Source: Eubacteriaceae bacterium (GTDB taxonomy: Bacteria; Bacillota; Clostridia; Eubacteriales; Alkalibacteraceae). From it: a stretch of 32,265 bases of DNA. Shown here in pieces: positions 23,452 through 32,017 of the stretch. The stretch is from contig DMAW01000086.1 in NCBI GenBank assembly GCA_003446375.1, positions 1 through 32,265 of the forward strand. Direction: 5' to 3'. The notes below the pieces were generated by a model. That model searched no databases. It saw only the letters and a list, made by a program, of their open reading frames with translations, and was not told the origin of the DNA. Both the position numbers and the translations under genes were made by a program. Within the stretch, counting starts at the first letter, position 1; each line of letters starts with the position of its first letter.

Positions 23452-23652
23452 ATGATACCTTTAAGCTCGCTAAGCGGCAATGAGTTTTTTCTTAACTGCG
23501 ACATGATAGTCAAAATCGAGGCGCTTCCGGACACCGTGATAACTTTGACAGACGGAAGAGCCATGAGAGTCAAGGAATCGCCTGATAAGATAATTGAGGA
23601 AATAGTAAAATACAAAAGAAAGATACATCTCGGATTACCGGAGGTTGAATGA
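23452..23652 (+). CDS. flbD: FlbD-like small flagellar protein
   Basis: A 66-residue protein of the FlbD family (not the Caulobacter regulator of the same name) encoded between flgE and motA. Family marks are LSGNEFFLNCDMIVKIEALPDTVITLTDGR and a C-terminal IVKYKRKI helix. In some bacteria FlbD-like proteins affect filament or motor function, but the role is uncertain. Ribosome site TTGGAGGGAG. Its stop overlaps the motA start (ATGATGA). Confidence 0.88.
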   Translation: MIPLSSLSGNEFFLNCDMIVKIEALPDTVITLTDGRAMRVKESPDKIIEEIVKYKRKIHLGLPEVE

Positions 23653-24461
23653 TGAAAAAGAACTTTACAGCTGTAATCGGCATGGTTGCCGGGTTTGGAT
23701 TGATAATAACATCGATAATGCTCAGTGGAGACATTCAAAGCTTTATCAGCATCTCTTCCCTTGTCGTGACGATAGGAGGATCCTTTTGCGCTCTATTGAT
23801 AAGCTTTCCCCTAAGGGATCTTTTAAAAGTGCCCAATATGCTTAAGATGCTTGTCAACGAGCCCGAAAGCGACAGGAAAACCCTTATCGTCATTTTTTCA
23901 GAATTGGCCAGAAAAGCAAGGAGAGACGGTTTGCTTGCCTTGGAAGATGACATAAGCGATATGGAAGACGAGTTCATAGTGTCCGGACTGCAGATGGTCG
24001 TCGATGGTATAGAGCCGGATATAATCAGGGAAATCCTTACTCTTAAAATGGAAACGACCGAGAGAAGGCACAGGATGGGCCAAAACATATTCAGCAAATG
24101 GGGAGAGCTCTCTCCCGCCTTTGGAATGCTAGGTACCTTAATTGGGCTGGTAGTCATGCTTGCAAATCTGCAGGATGCAGCTTCAATAGGCACAGGAATG
24201 GCTGTAGCCTTGATAACCACGTTTTACGGATCTCTAGTAGCCAATTTGGTATTCATTCCGATAGCCAGCAACCTTAGCGTACAGACTGATGAAGAGATGT
24301 TCTCCAAGGAAATGGCCATAGAGGGGATAATTGAGATCCAGGCGGGTACCAACCCAAGGATCTTAGAGGAAAAGCTAATGACGTACCTCTCTCCTGAGGA
24401 GCACCTGACTTTAAAACAGGAGAAGTCTGCTGACCAAAGAGAGGCAGAGGCATATGAGTAG
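23649..24461 (+). CDS. motA: Flagellar stator protein MotA
   Basis: Ion-channel half of the stator, forming a pentamer around a MotB dimer. The 270 residues have four membrane helices (about 5-25, 30-52, 155-175, 185-208) with a large cytoplasmic loop (about 55-150) containing the torque-generating charged residues, and the SPAFGMLGTLIGLVVMLANL stretch of the third helix. The coding frame starts with two ATGs (23649, 23652); the first overlaps flbD. It overlaps motB by eight bases. Confidence 0.96.
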   Translation: MMKKNFTAVIGMVAGFGLIITSIMLSGDIQSFISISSLVVTIGGSFCALLISFPLRDLLKVPNMLKMLVNEPESDRKTLIVIFSELARKARRDGLLALEDDISDMEDEFIVSGLQMVVDGIEPDIIREILTLKMETTERRHRMGQNIFSKWGELSPAFGMLGTLIGLVVMLANLQDAASIGTGMAVALITTFYGSLVANLVFIPIASNLSVQTDEEMFSKEMAIEGIIEIQAGTNPRILEEKLMTYLSPEEHLTLKQEKSADQREAEAYE

Positions 24462-25215
24462 AGAAAGAAGAAGGAAAAAATCTGAAAACGGCTCTTCAGG
24501 CGGGGCGCCCGCCTGGATGGCTACATTTTCGGATATGATGACTTTGCTTCTTACGTTTTTCATATTGCTGTATTCAATCTCGACTGTAGACGTTCAGAAA
24601 TTCAAGGATATAAGCTACTCGCTCCAGGCGGTCTTAATGGGTGAAGGACAGCCTACCATATTTGAAGGACAGGAAACTACCACGGATATACCCCTTGAAG
24701 ATCAGGACAAAGTAGTGCAAGACATATTAGAACAAAGCACTATCAAGGAAGAGACCCTAAAAATGTATGCCCAAGTTCAAGAATACGTAAACGAACACGG
24801 CCTTGAAGCAGATGTAAATGTAAGTTTGAACAGAAGCGGGGTTTTTGTCGACATAAAAGAAGCCATCTTATTCGAGTCCGGCGAAGCAGATCTGAAAACC
24901 GGAGGGAAAGAAATTTTGAATCAGTTGGAAGGGCTTTTCCTCCAATTTCCAAATGAAATCGTAGTGGAAGGACATACCGATAACGTGCCTATAAAAACGG
25001 CGAGCTATCCCACTAATTGGGAGCTTTCGGCAGACAGGGCGGTTACCGTGGTAAGATACCTCTGCGAAGAAAAAAGCGTGCCGGAGCGTAGGCTGTCTGC
25101 TATTGGATACGGAGAACATCGACCTATTGCAGATAATGATACAGCTTCAAATCGGGCTCTTAACAGAAGGGTAAACCTTTTAATCATAATGGATGAAGAA
25201 AGCGGGGAATTCTAG
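24454..25215 (+). CDS. motB: Flagellar stator protein MotB
   Basis: Peptidoglycan-anchored stator partner of MotA. The 253 residues have one membrane helix (about 22-43) carrying the essential ion-binding Asp27 (WMATFSDMMT), a plug/linker region and an OmpA-like peptidoglycan-binding domain (about 125-240, with VEGHTDNVPI, NWELSADRAVTVVRYL and NRRVNLLI). Whether protons or sodium drive it cannot be told from this sequence. The stop shares one base with the fliL start. Confidence 0.95.
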   Translation: MSRERRRKKSENGSSGGAPAWMATFSDMMTLLLTFFILLYSISTVDVQKFKDISYSLQAVLMGEGQPTIFEGQETTTDIPLEDQDKVVQDILEQSTIKEETLKMYAQVQEYVNEHGLEADVNVSLNRSGVFVDIKEAILFESGEADLKTGGKEILNQLEGLFLQFPNEIVVEGHTDNVPIKTASYPTNWELSADRAVTVVRYLCEEKSVPERRLSAIGYGEHRPIADNDTASNRALNRRVNLLIIMDEESGEF

Positions 25216-25670
25216 TGGCAGGAGAAGGCGATAAGAAAAAGCCGAATAGACTCGTCGTCATAATAATAATATTGGCTGCAATAATACTTGTAGGGATAGT
25301 TGCGGTGATATTCATGGCTACGGGGATTAAAGTGTCGGACATAACAGATAAATTTGTAAAGCATGAGGAATACATAGTCGAAATGGACAGCTTTGTGGTC
25401 AATTTGAATACAGAGGGCAGGACGAGCAACTATTTAAAAATCCAAGTATCCCTGCTTTATACAGACAAAAAAAAGGGTTCGGTGCTCGAAGAGAAAAGCA
25501 GCCAAATCAGAGATGTGGTAATAACCGACTTAATGGGATATTCTCCGGAACAGCTGCTGGCTGAAGATGGATTGGAAAAAGTCAAATCTCGGCTTAAAAA
25601 ACAGATAAACCAAGCACTGGATGAAGAAGTGGTTGAAGAGGTCTACTTTACGGACTTCTTGATACAATAG
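25215..25670 (+). CDS. fliL: Flagellar basal body-associated protein FliL
   Basis: Inner-membrane protein that rings the stator and helps it deliver torque. The 151 residues comprise a basic N-terminus (GDKKKPNRL), one membrane helix (about 12-36) and a periplasmic domain ending in the family's EVYFTDFLIQ-type tail. GTG 25215 overlaps the motB TAG by one base with GCGGGGA upstream. fliO follows after ten bases. Confidence 0.93.
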   Translation: MAGEGDKKKPNRLVVIIIILAAIILVGIVAVIFMATGIKVSDITDKFVKHEEYIVEMDSFVVNLNTEGRTSNYLKIQVSLLYTDKKKGSVLEEKSSQIRDVVITDLMGYSPEQLLAEDGLEKVKSRLKKQINQALDEEVVEEVYFTDFLIQ

Positions 25671-25680
25671 GGGTGTTTTT

Positions 25681-26019
25681 ATGGATTTAGATATGTTTTT
25701 CTCCCTGCTGCAAACGGCGATGTCGCTAGCGGCAGTTACGGCTCTTGCATATCTCGTGCTAAGGGGTGCGAAAAAACTCATGCCGTCAAGCGGCAACTAC
25801 GTCACCATAATAGAAAAGACTCCGCTGTCAAACCAGTCGTATCTAGCGGTAGCGAAGGTAGGCGGTGCTTACCATTTAATAAGCGTGACCCAGGGTGAGA
25901 TCAAGATGCTTAAAGATTTGGACAGCGATGAAGTGGAAAAAGTCATTGAAGAAAGAAATATCAAATTTGAACAAAATCCCTTGGACAAATTTATGCAGAT
26001 GAGGAAAAACCGTGAATAA
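25681..26019 (+). CDS. fliO: Flagellar export gate assembly protein FliO
   Basis: A scaffold that helps FliP form the export gate. The 112 residues have an N-terminal membrane helix (about 8-28) and a FliO-like cytoplasmic domain (VTIIEKTPLSNQSYLAVAKVGGAYHLI, key words EKTPL and YLAVAK). The family is poorly conserved; the call rests on these words plus position directly before fliP, which it overlaps by eight bases. Confidence 0.82.
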   Translation: MDLDMFFSLLQTAMSLAAVTALAYLVLRGAKKLMPSSGNYVTIIEKTPLSNQSYLAVAKVGGAYHLISVTQGEIKMLKDLDSDEVEKVIEERNIKFEQNPLDKFMQMRKNRE

Positions 26020-26776
26020 GAAGCAATTGATAATAATCATGACGATCATACTGGCTTTTTCGCTATTAGCGCCTCAAGAGGCATCGGCAAATGGATTGGA
26101 CCTTAGCGAATTCGGCATAAATTTCAATTCAGCAGAAAACGAGCCTCAGGCAATGGTGGATACGGTAAAAGTATTTATACTGCTTACTGTACTGACCCTC
26201 GTGCCGGCATTTTTGATACTGACCACTTGCTTTACACGGGTGGTGGTAGTCCTGTCGTTTTTAAGAAATGCGATAGGAAGCCAGCAGACGCCTCCAAATC
26301 AGGTATTGATCGGGCTTGCCTTGTTCATAACCCTGTTTGTAATGCAGCCGATATATGCCCAAGTCATGGATGAAGCCGTGACGCCGTTCTTAAATGAAGA
26401 GATTACCCAAGAAGAAGCATTTGAAATAGGCTCTGCGCCCATAAAGCGATTTATGTTGGAACAAACCAGGGAAAAAGACCTGGCGCTGTTCATGAGAGCG
26501 GCTGAAATGGATAATCCGGAAGATCCAATGGATCTATCCTTTACCGTAGTGGTTCCGGCATTTACCATAAGTGAGCTGAGAATGGCTTTTAGCATAGGAT
26601 TCATACTGTTTTTGCCGTTTTTGATCATGGACATAGTGGTTTCCAGCATATTGATGTCCATGGGAATGTTCATGCTGCCCCCGGTAATGATATCCTTGCC
26701 CTTTAAGTTATTGCTTTTTATTTTAGTGGACGGGTGGTATTTGGTAGTGGAATCTCTGCTGAACAGCTTTGGATAG
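26012..26776 (+). CDS. fliP: Flagellar export gate protein FliP
   Basis: Core gate subunit (five copies) of the export apparatus. The 254 residues begin with a cleavable-looking signal peptide (about 1-26, ending EASANG) as in other FliP proteins, followed by four membrane helices and the family signatures TTCFTRVVVVLSFLRNAIG, SQQTPPNQVLIGLALFIT and FLIMDIVVSSILMSMGM. Overlaps fliO by eight bases; fliQ follows after nine bases. Confidence 0.97.
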   Translation: MNKKQLIIIMTIILAFSLLAPQEASANGLDLSEFGINFNSAENEPQAMVDTVKVFILLTVLTLVPAFLILTTCFTRVVVVLSFLRNAIGSQQTPPNQVLIGLALFITLFVMQPIYAQVMDEAVTPFLNEEITQEEAFEIGSAPIKRFMLEQTREKDLALFMRAAEMDNPEDPMDLSFTVVVPAFTISELRMAFSIGFILFLPFLIMDIVVSSILMSMGMFMLPPVMISLPFKLLLFILVDGWYLVVESLLNSFG

Positions 26777-26785
26777 GAGGAAGTC

Positions 26786-27049
26786 ATGAATCAGACGATG
26801 GCACTGGATTTATTGAGAAATGCATTTTTGACTACGATTGCTACAGCCGCACCGGTTCTCATCATTGCAATGGTCGTGGGACTGATCATAAGCGTTTTAC
26901 AGGCTACTACACAAGTACAGGAGCAGACTCTTTCCTTCGTGCCTAAAATGATAGCGGTTATATTCTCCCTTGTGCTGTTTGGAAGCTTTATGATGAATAT
27001 GTTGATAAACTTTGCCCAGGACATATTTGAGCTGATACCGAATTTATAG
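26786..27049 (+). CDS. fliQ: Flagellar export gate protein FliQ
   Basis: Small gate subunit (four copies). The 87 residues form two membrane helices (about 15-39 and 50-74) around a short cytoplasmic loop; the family words LIIAMVVGLIISVLQATTQVQEQTLSFVPK (key LQATTQVQEQTL) are intact. Ribosome site GGAGGAAG. fliR follows after nine bases. Confidence 0.97.
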   Translation: MNQTMALDLLRNAFLTTIATAAPVLIIAMVVGLIISVLQATTQVQEQTLSFVPKMIAVIFSLVLFGSFMMNMLINFAQDIFELIPNL

Positions 27050-27058
27050 GAGAGAGCC

Positions 27059-27817
27059 ATGTTTGTATTTGAAATTCAGGCGTTTTTATTCATCTTTGCA
27101 AGGATAACTTCATTTATAGTGGTGGTTCCGGGATTTTCACACAAGAGCCTGCCAAATACGGCAAAAGTGGCATTTTGCCTTGTGCTAAGCTGGTTTGCCT
27201 ATTCTAGGGTTCCACAAGGAGCAATATACGAACATGATATCTTGTTCATGTTGGGCGTTGTCAAGGAAGTCATAATAGGCCTTTCCTCGGGATTTATGGT
27301 CAAGCTTATATTTTCTGGGATTGAAATGGCCGGACAAATGATAGATTTTCAGGTTGGATACTCTATGGGAGCAGTATTTGATCCATCTACTGGAACTACC
27401 AGTTCTTATTACGGCAGAGTATTCTACTGGATGAGCATCACCGTTTTTTTCATATTGGATATTCATCACGTATTGATTGGCGCGCTGTTGGATTCATTTG
27501 CGAAAGTTCCGCCGGGAGGATTAATATTTGGATCATTCAATCTTGAAGCTGCAGTTTACGTTCTTTCCTTTGCTTTTAAAGCCGCATACAGCATAGCGGC
27601 ACCAATGCTCATAGTACTTCTGGTGACGGATATAGTCATGGGTCTGATATCAAGGACTGTGCCCCAGATAAATGTATTCATGCTGGGCATGCCCCTTAAA
27701 TCACTGGTGGGAATGGTGGTGTTTTTGGTGCTGATATCGTCTCTTTTCAATACTACGGGAAAGACTCTGGGACTGATGGGAGATTTCTTCAATAAAACTT
27801 TGGATATGTTTCATTAG
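27059..27817 (+). CDS. fliR: Flagellar export gate protein FliR
   Basis: Single-copy gate subunit completing the FliP-FliQ-FliR pore. The 252 residues are hydrophobic with about six membrane helices; family words include QVGYSMGAVFDPSTG, MGLISRTVPQINVFMLGMPLK and PGFSHKSLPNTAK. Unlike some clostridia, where fliR and flhB are fused into one gene, here FliR ends with its own stop 15 bases before flhB. Confidence 0.96.
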   Translation: MFVFEIQAFLFIFARITSFIVVVPGFSHKSLPNTAKVAFCLVLSWFAYSRVPQGAIYEHDILFMLGVVKEVIIGLSSGFMVKLIFSGIEMAGQMIDFQVGYSMGAVFDPSTGTTSSYYGRVFYWMSITVFFILDIHHVLIGALLDSFAKVPPGGLIFGSFNLEAAVYVLSFAFKAAYSIAAPMLIVLLVTDIVMGLISRTVPQINVFMLGMPLKSLVGMVVFLVLISSLFNTTGKTLGLMGDFFNKTLDMFH

Positions 27818-27832
27818 GATAGGAGAATGTAA

Positions 27833-28900
27833 ATGCAGGACAAGCATTCAAAAACAGAAGAGGCTACCCCCAAACGACTAAGGGACAGCAAGAAAAAAGG
27901 TCAGACTGCAAAAAGCGGAGATTTAAACTCCGCCGTATCATTTTTGGTCTTTGCAACGTTTTTAGGCGTTTTGGGGCAGCATCTTTTCAGCAGCTCTTTC
28001 GAAATGATCAGATCTACGCTGCGGACAGACGCATACAGCTTAAGCTCCGGCCTTGCAGGAACGATACTTACCCAGAGTGCACTTAGGCTTCTTGGGATAT
28101 TCATGCCTTTCGGCATGATAGCGGTATTTGTGGGCTTGGCGATAAACCTGGCACAAGTTGGATTTATATTCTCTGTTGAGCCGATCAAGCCGGATTTTAA
28201 GAGATTGAACCCAATAGAAGGGTTTAAGAACATATTTTCATCCAAGGCGATATTCAATATGTTCAAGAGCATCCTAAAGCTCGTTGCAGTAACGTTCATC
28301 ACTTACCGCGGCTTGACAAAAATCATGATGCAAATAGTAAATTCCGGACAATTGGGAACGGAGAAGCTGTTCACTTTTTTTATGGACATAGTAAGGAGTC
28401 TAAGCATCAACATAGCTGCCTTGATGATAATACTTGGAGTTATGGACTTTATATTTCAAAAACGAGAATTTAAAAAGAACATGAGGATGACAAAACAAGA
28501 AATAAAAGATGAATACAAGCAGATGGAGGGAGACCCGAAAATCAAGGCTGCAAGACAGCAGAGACAAAGGGAGCTTTCCATGCAGCGAATGATGAGCGAA
28601 GTCGAGACATCCAGCGTGATAATAGCAAACCCTACTCATATTGCCATAGCATTAAGGTATGAGCAGGGCGTGGATAAAGCTCCTATAGTAACGGCAAAGG
28701 GCATAGACTACATGGCTCAAAAGATAAAGAGCAAGGCAACTGAAAAAAAAATCCCCATTATAGAGAACAAGCCTTTGGCAAGATCGATGTATTCAAAAGT
28801 AGAGCTGGGCAGCTTCGTGCCTGTAGAGCTTTATCAAGCTGTAGCTGAGATATTGGCGTTGGTTTATCAGATGGAAAAGAACAAAAAAGGAAAGATTTAG
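27833..28900 (+). CDS. flhB: Flagellar export switch protein FlhB
   Basis: Switches the export apparatus from rod/hook to filament substrates. The 355 residues have an N-terminal tail (EEATPKRLRDSKKKGQTAKS), four membrane helices (about 35-205) and a cytoplasmic domain with the self-cleavage site NPTH (266-269, in IIANPTHIAIALRYE). Cleavage after the Asn is needed for the switch in all studied homologues and the site is intact. Not fused to FliR. Confidence 0.97.
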   Translation: MQDKHSKTEEATPKRLRDSKKKGQTAKSGDLNSAVSFLVFATFLGVLGQHLFSSSFEMIRSTLRTDAYSLSSGLAGTILTQSALRLLGIFMPFGMIAVFVGLAINLAQVGFIFSVEPIKPDFKRLNPIEGFKNIFSSKAIFNMFKSILKLVAVTFITYRGLTKIMMQIVNSGQLGTEKLFTFFMDIVRSLSINIAALMIILGVMDFIFQKREFKKNMRMTKQEIKDEYKQMEGDPKIKAARQQRQRELSMQRMMSEVETSSVIIANPTHIAIALRYEQGVDKAPIVTAKGIDYMAQKIKSKATEKKIPIIENKPLARSMYSKVELGSFVPVELYQAVAEILALVYQMEKNKKGKI

Positions 28901-28913
28901 ATAGGAGCTAGAC

Positions 28914-30986
28914 ATGCCAGAAACCCTTAAATCGGTAGTGAATTACATAAACAAGTACCTAGAAGTGGCCATTGCATTTGCTGTAATTGGGATAATAGCG
29001 ATTATTATACTTCCCATGCCCGCATTTCTTTTGGATTTGCTCTTGACGCTAAACCTTACGTTATCAATAATGATACTGCTTTTGACTTTGTTTACAAAGA
29101 GCGTTTTAGAATTTTCAATATTTCCAAGCATGCTCCTTATAATGACGATGTTCAGGCTGGGATTGAACATATCATCAACCAGGCTTATACTTAGCGAGGG
29201 CGCGGCAGGGGATGTAATAAACGCCTTTGCCACTTTCGTCACAGGAAGCAACTACGTAGTGGGCGGAGTTATATTCGTTATAATAACCATAGTTCAGATG
29301 ATAGTAGTGACAAACGGAGCAGGCAGGGTGTCTGAGGTTGGAGCAAGATTTACTCTGGATGCAATGCCGGGTAAGCAAATGGCTATCGATGCAGATTTAA
29401 ACTCCGGGATAATAAATGAAGAGATGGCAAAGAAGAGGAGGATCGACCTTCAACGAGAAGCAGATTTTTACGGTTCCATGGATGGAGCCAGCAAATTCGT
29501 TAAAGGTGACGCCATAGCGGGCATAGTCATAACGCTCATAAACCTTACAGGGGGGATAATCATATTTTCCCTGCAGGGTGGTCTTACGATAATGGAGTCT
29601 TTAGACAGGTTCGGCAGGCTGACAATTGGAGACGGTCTTGTAAGCCAGATACCTTCGTTGCTGATTTCCGTAGCGGCAGGTATCATAGTGACCAGGTCAG
29701 GAAATGACAAAAGTTTCGGATCCACGCTGTCCGATGAGCTTTTTTCAACGTGGAAGGTGATGGGGATAGGCTCGGTGGTGATTTTCGCCATAGGGATGAT
29801 CCCTGCGTTTCCTTCACTCCCTTTTTTTGTCTTTGCGATGGTTTTGGGAGTCTCGGGATATCTGGTTTTTGAAAATGACAAAGCTGAAGAGAAAAATAAA
29901 ATCCAAAGGGAGAAGATATCAGCTGCCAGCCAAGTAAAAGAAACCGAGGAAGCTGTAAAATCTTATCAGGTTGAACCTATTTCACTGGAAATAGGATATG
30001 GCCTGATATCCATGGTGGACGAGGGTTCAGATGGGAATCTGGTAGGGCATATCACGTCCATCAGAAGGCAATGTGCAACTGAAATGGGCATTTTGATAAG
30101 CCCCATAAGAATAAGAGACAATCTGCAGCTTGACCCAAACCAGTACGTTTTGAAGATAAAGGGAAATCAAATAGCATCGGGATCGATATACGTAAACAAA
30201 TATTTGGTAATAGATCCCGGCACATCGGACTTCAAGCTTGAGGGGATACCCACGACTGAACCGGCATTTGGCCTTGCGGCTCTTTGGATAGACGGAAAAG
30301 ACAAGGAAAAGGCGGATTTAAACGGCTATACCATAGTTGAGCCTGTAACTGTATTGGTTACCCACCTTAAGGAAATACTAAAAAAACACAGCCACGAGCT
30401 TCTTGGAAGACAGGAGACTAAAGAGTTGATCGAGGATTTAAAGGACAGCTACGGGGTGATCGTCGATGAGCTGATACCGGAGATAATGACATTGGGAGAG
30501 GTTCAAAAGGTGCTGCAGAACTTGTTGAAGGAAAATGTGCCCATAACCGATCTGGTGACGATACTGGAAACTCTGGCAGATAATGCAGTTGCCATTAAAG
30601 ATACTGAAATACTTACGGAGCATGTAAGACATGTGATGCAAAGGACCATCGTAAAAGATTATCTGGACCAAAGCGGAGAGCTCAAGGTGATAACCATAGA
30701 TTCTCAGCTGGAAGACCTCATAGGATCGAACATACAAAAATCGATATCCGGATCGATTCCCGTGCTGGAACCGGAAATGATAACAAGAATTTTCGATGGA
30801 ATCAAAAGAGCAACAGATGATGCCATGATGAAAGGCTATCATGCGGTGATACTTGCATCGCCGAAAATCAGAACAGCGCTTAAAAATCTCATATCGATAA
30901 CTTTTCCGGATATCGGAATATTGTCTTTAAATGAAATACCTAACGATATTCAAATAGAAGCTGTAGGGATGGTGGAGTTTCGTTGA
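28914..30986 (+). CDS. flhA: Flagellar export platform protein FlhA
   Basis: Nonameric export gate ring and substrate-docking platform. The 690 residues have about eight membrane helices (about 18-325) with the conserved FHIPEP-type loop (ARFTLDAMPGKQMAIDADLNSG, key MPGKQMAIDADL) and a large C-terminal cytoplasmic domain (about 345-690) that binds chaperone-substrate complexes, ending EIPNDIQIEAVGMV. Starts 13 bases after flhB. Its last four bases overlap the flhF start. Confidence 0.97.
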   Translation: MPETLKSVVNYINKYLEVAIAFAVIGIIAIIILPMPAFLLDLLLTLNLTLSIMILLLTLFTKSVLEFSIFPSMLLIMTMFRLGLNISSTRLILSEGAAGDVINAFATFVTGSNYVVGGVIFVIITIVQMIVVTNGAGRVSEVGARFTLDAMPGKQMAIDADLNSGIINEEMAKKRRIDLQREADFYGSMDGASKFVKGDAIAGIVITLINLTGGIIIFSLQGGLTIMESLDRFGRLTIGDGLVSQIPSLLISVAAGIIVTRSGNDKSFGSTLSDELFSTWKVMGIGSVVIFAIGMIPAFPSLPFFVFAMVLGVSGYLVFENDKAEEKNKIQREKISAASQVKETEEAVKSYQVEPISLEIGYGLISMVDEGSDGNLVGHITSIRRQCATEMGILISPIRIRDNLQLDPNQYVLKIKGNQIASGSIYVNKYLVIDPGTSDFKLEGIPTTEPAFGLAALWIDGKDKEKADLNGYTIVEPVTVLVTHLKEILKKHSHELLGRQETKELIEDLKDSYGVIVDELIPEIMTLGEVQKVLQNLLKENVPITDLVTILETLADNAVAIKDTEILTEHVRHVMQRTIVKDYLDQSGELKVITIDSQLEDLIGSNIQKSISGSIPVLEPEMITRIFDGIKRATDDAMMKGYHAVILASPKIRTALKNLISITFPDIGILSLNEIPNDIQIEAVGMVEFR

Positions 30987-32017
30987 TTATTAGAAAATAC
31001 ATAGTAAATGACATGCGCGAAGCATTGGTAAGGGCAAAATACGAGCTTGGGAAAGAGGCTATAATAATAAGCCATAAAAAAGTAAGACCCGGAAATTGGT
31101 TTAATCCATTTAGAAAAAAAAGGCTGGAAGTAACCATCGCCATAGAAGAAGACATACACGAAAAGAACAAGACAAAAAAAGAAGAGCTGGAAAGAACGGT
31201 AAAAAAAAGGATGGCGGAAAAGGCCTCTCCTGACTTTGCTTCCAAGAAAAATTCAAGAAGGTTTGACAAAGTATTTTCAAATCAGGAAAGAGCACTTGAA
31301 AGGTGGGAAGCTTACTGCAAAAAAAACTCTATGCCCCAAGAAGATGTAACTTTTGAGGAATTGAAGAGTTTCGTAGGAGAGACCTATCTGGAGAATGCCT
31401 TTTATAAAGAGCTGAAGCTGAGTAAAATCAATGTCTTTATAGGACCTACAGGAGTCGGAAAGACAACTACCATAGCAAAGCTGGCATCAAAGGAGTACCT
31501 GCAAAACGGTCAGAAAGTGGGCTTGATAACGATAGATACCTATAGAATCGCAGCAGTAGAGCAGCTTAAGACATATGCAGGCATACTAGGGATTCCTTGT
31601 GAAACAGTAAACGAGCCTGGGGAGATGAGAAAGAAAATTTCCAGATTAAGCTACTGCGACATGATTTTGATAGATACTGTAGGGGCTAGCCCTAAAAATG
31701 AAGACAGGATCGAAGATATAAAAAAATACGTTGATGAAATAGACGGGGATAAAAACAATTATCTGGTGCTGAGCATGTCGGCAGATGTGGATACCAACAA
31801 TTCTGTGCTTAAGAAGTACAAGGAGCTCAATTACGATTCAATGATCTTGACGAAGTTCGACGAGGTAAAAAATTACAAGAATTTTTGGAACATAATTGAA
31901 AACAACGTGGTACCAATACAATATTTCTGTTATGGACAAAACGTGCCCGAGGACATAGAAGAATCCTCACTGGAGAACGTATTAACTTATTTATGGAGTG
32001 AGTTGGCGAATGATTGA
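30983..32017 (+). CDS. flhF: Flagellar placement SRP-type GTPase FlhF
   Basis: Third member of the SRP GTPase family (with Ffh and FtsY), which marks the site and number of flagella. The 344 residues show the B domain start (IIRKYIVNDMREALVRAKYELGKEAI), a linker with basic clusters, and the NG domain: G1 GPTGVGKTTT (154-163), DTYRIAAVEQLKTYA, G4 TKFD (290-293, usually TKLD) and a C-terminal PIQYFCYGQNVPEDIE. The G3 motif reads DTVGAS (231-236) instead of DTAGR/S-type, losing the Arg. TTG 30983 overlaps the flhA stop; GGTGGAG is upstream. It overlaps flhG by eight bases. Confidence 0.94.
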   Translation: MIIRKYIVNDMREALVRAKYELGKEAIIISHKKVRPGNWFNPFRKKRLEVTIAIEEDIHEKNKTKKEELERTVKKRMAEKASPDFASKKNSRRFDKVFSNQERALERWEAYCKKNSMPQEDVTFEELKSFVGETYLENAFYKELKLSKINVFIGPTGVGKTTTIAKLASKEYLQNGQKVGLITIDTYRIAAVEQLKTYAGILGIPCETVNEPGEMRKKISRLSYCDMILIDTVGASPKNEDRIEDIKKYVDEIDGDKNNYLVLSMSADVDTNNSVLKKYKELNYDSMILTKFDEVKNYKNFWNIIENNVVPIQYFCYGQNVPEDIEESSLENVLTYLWSELAND

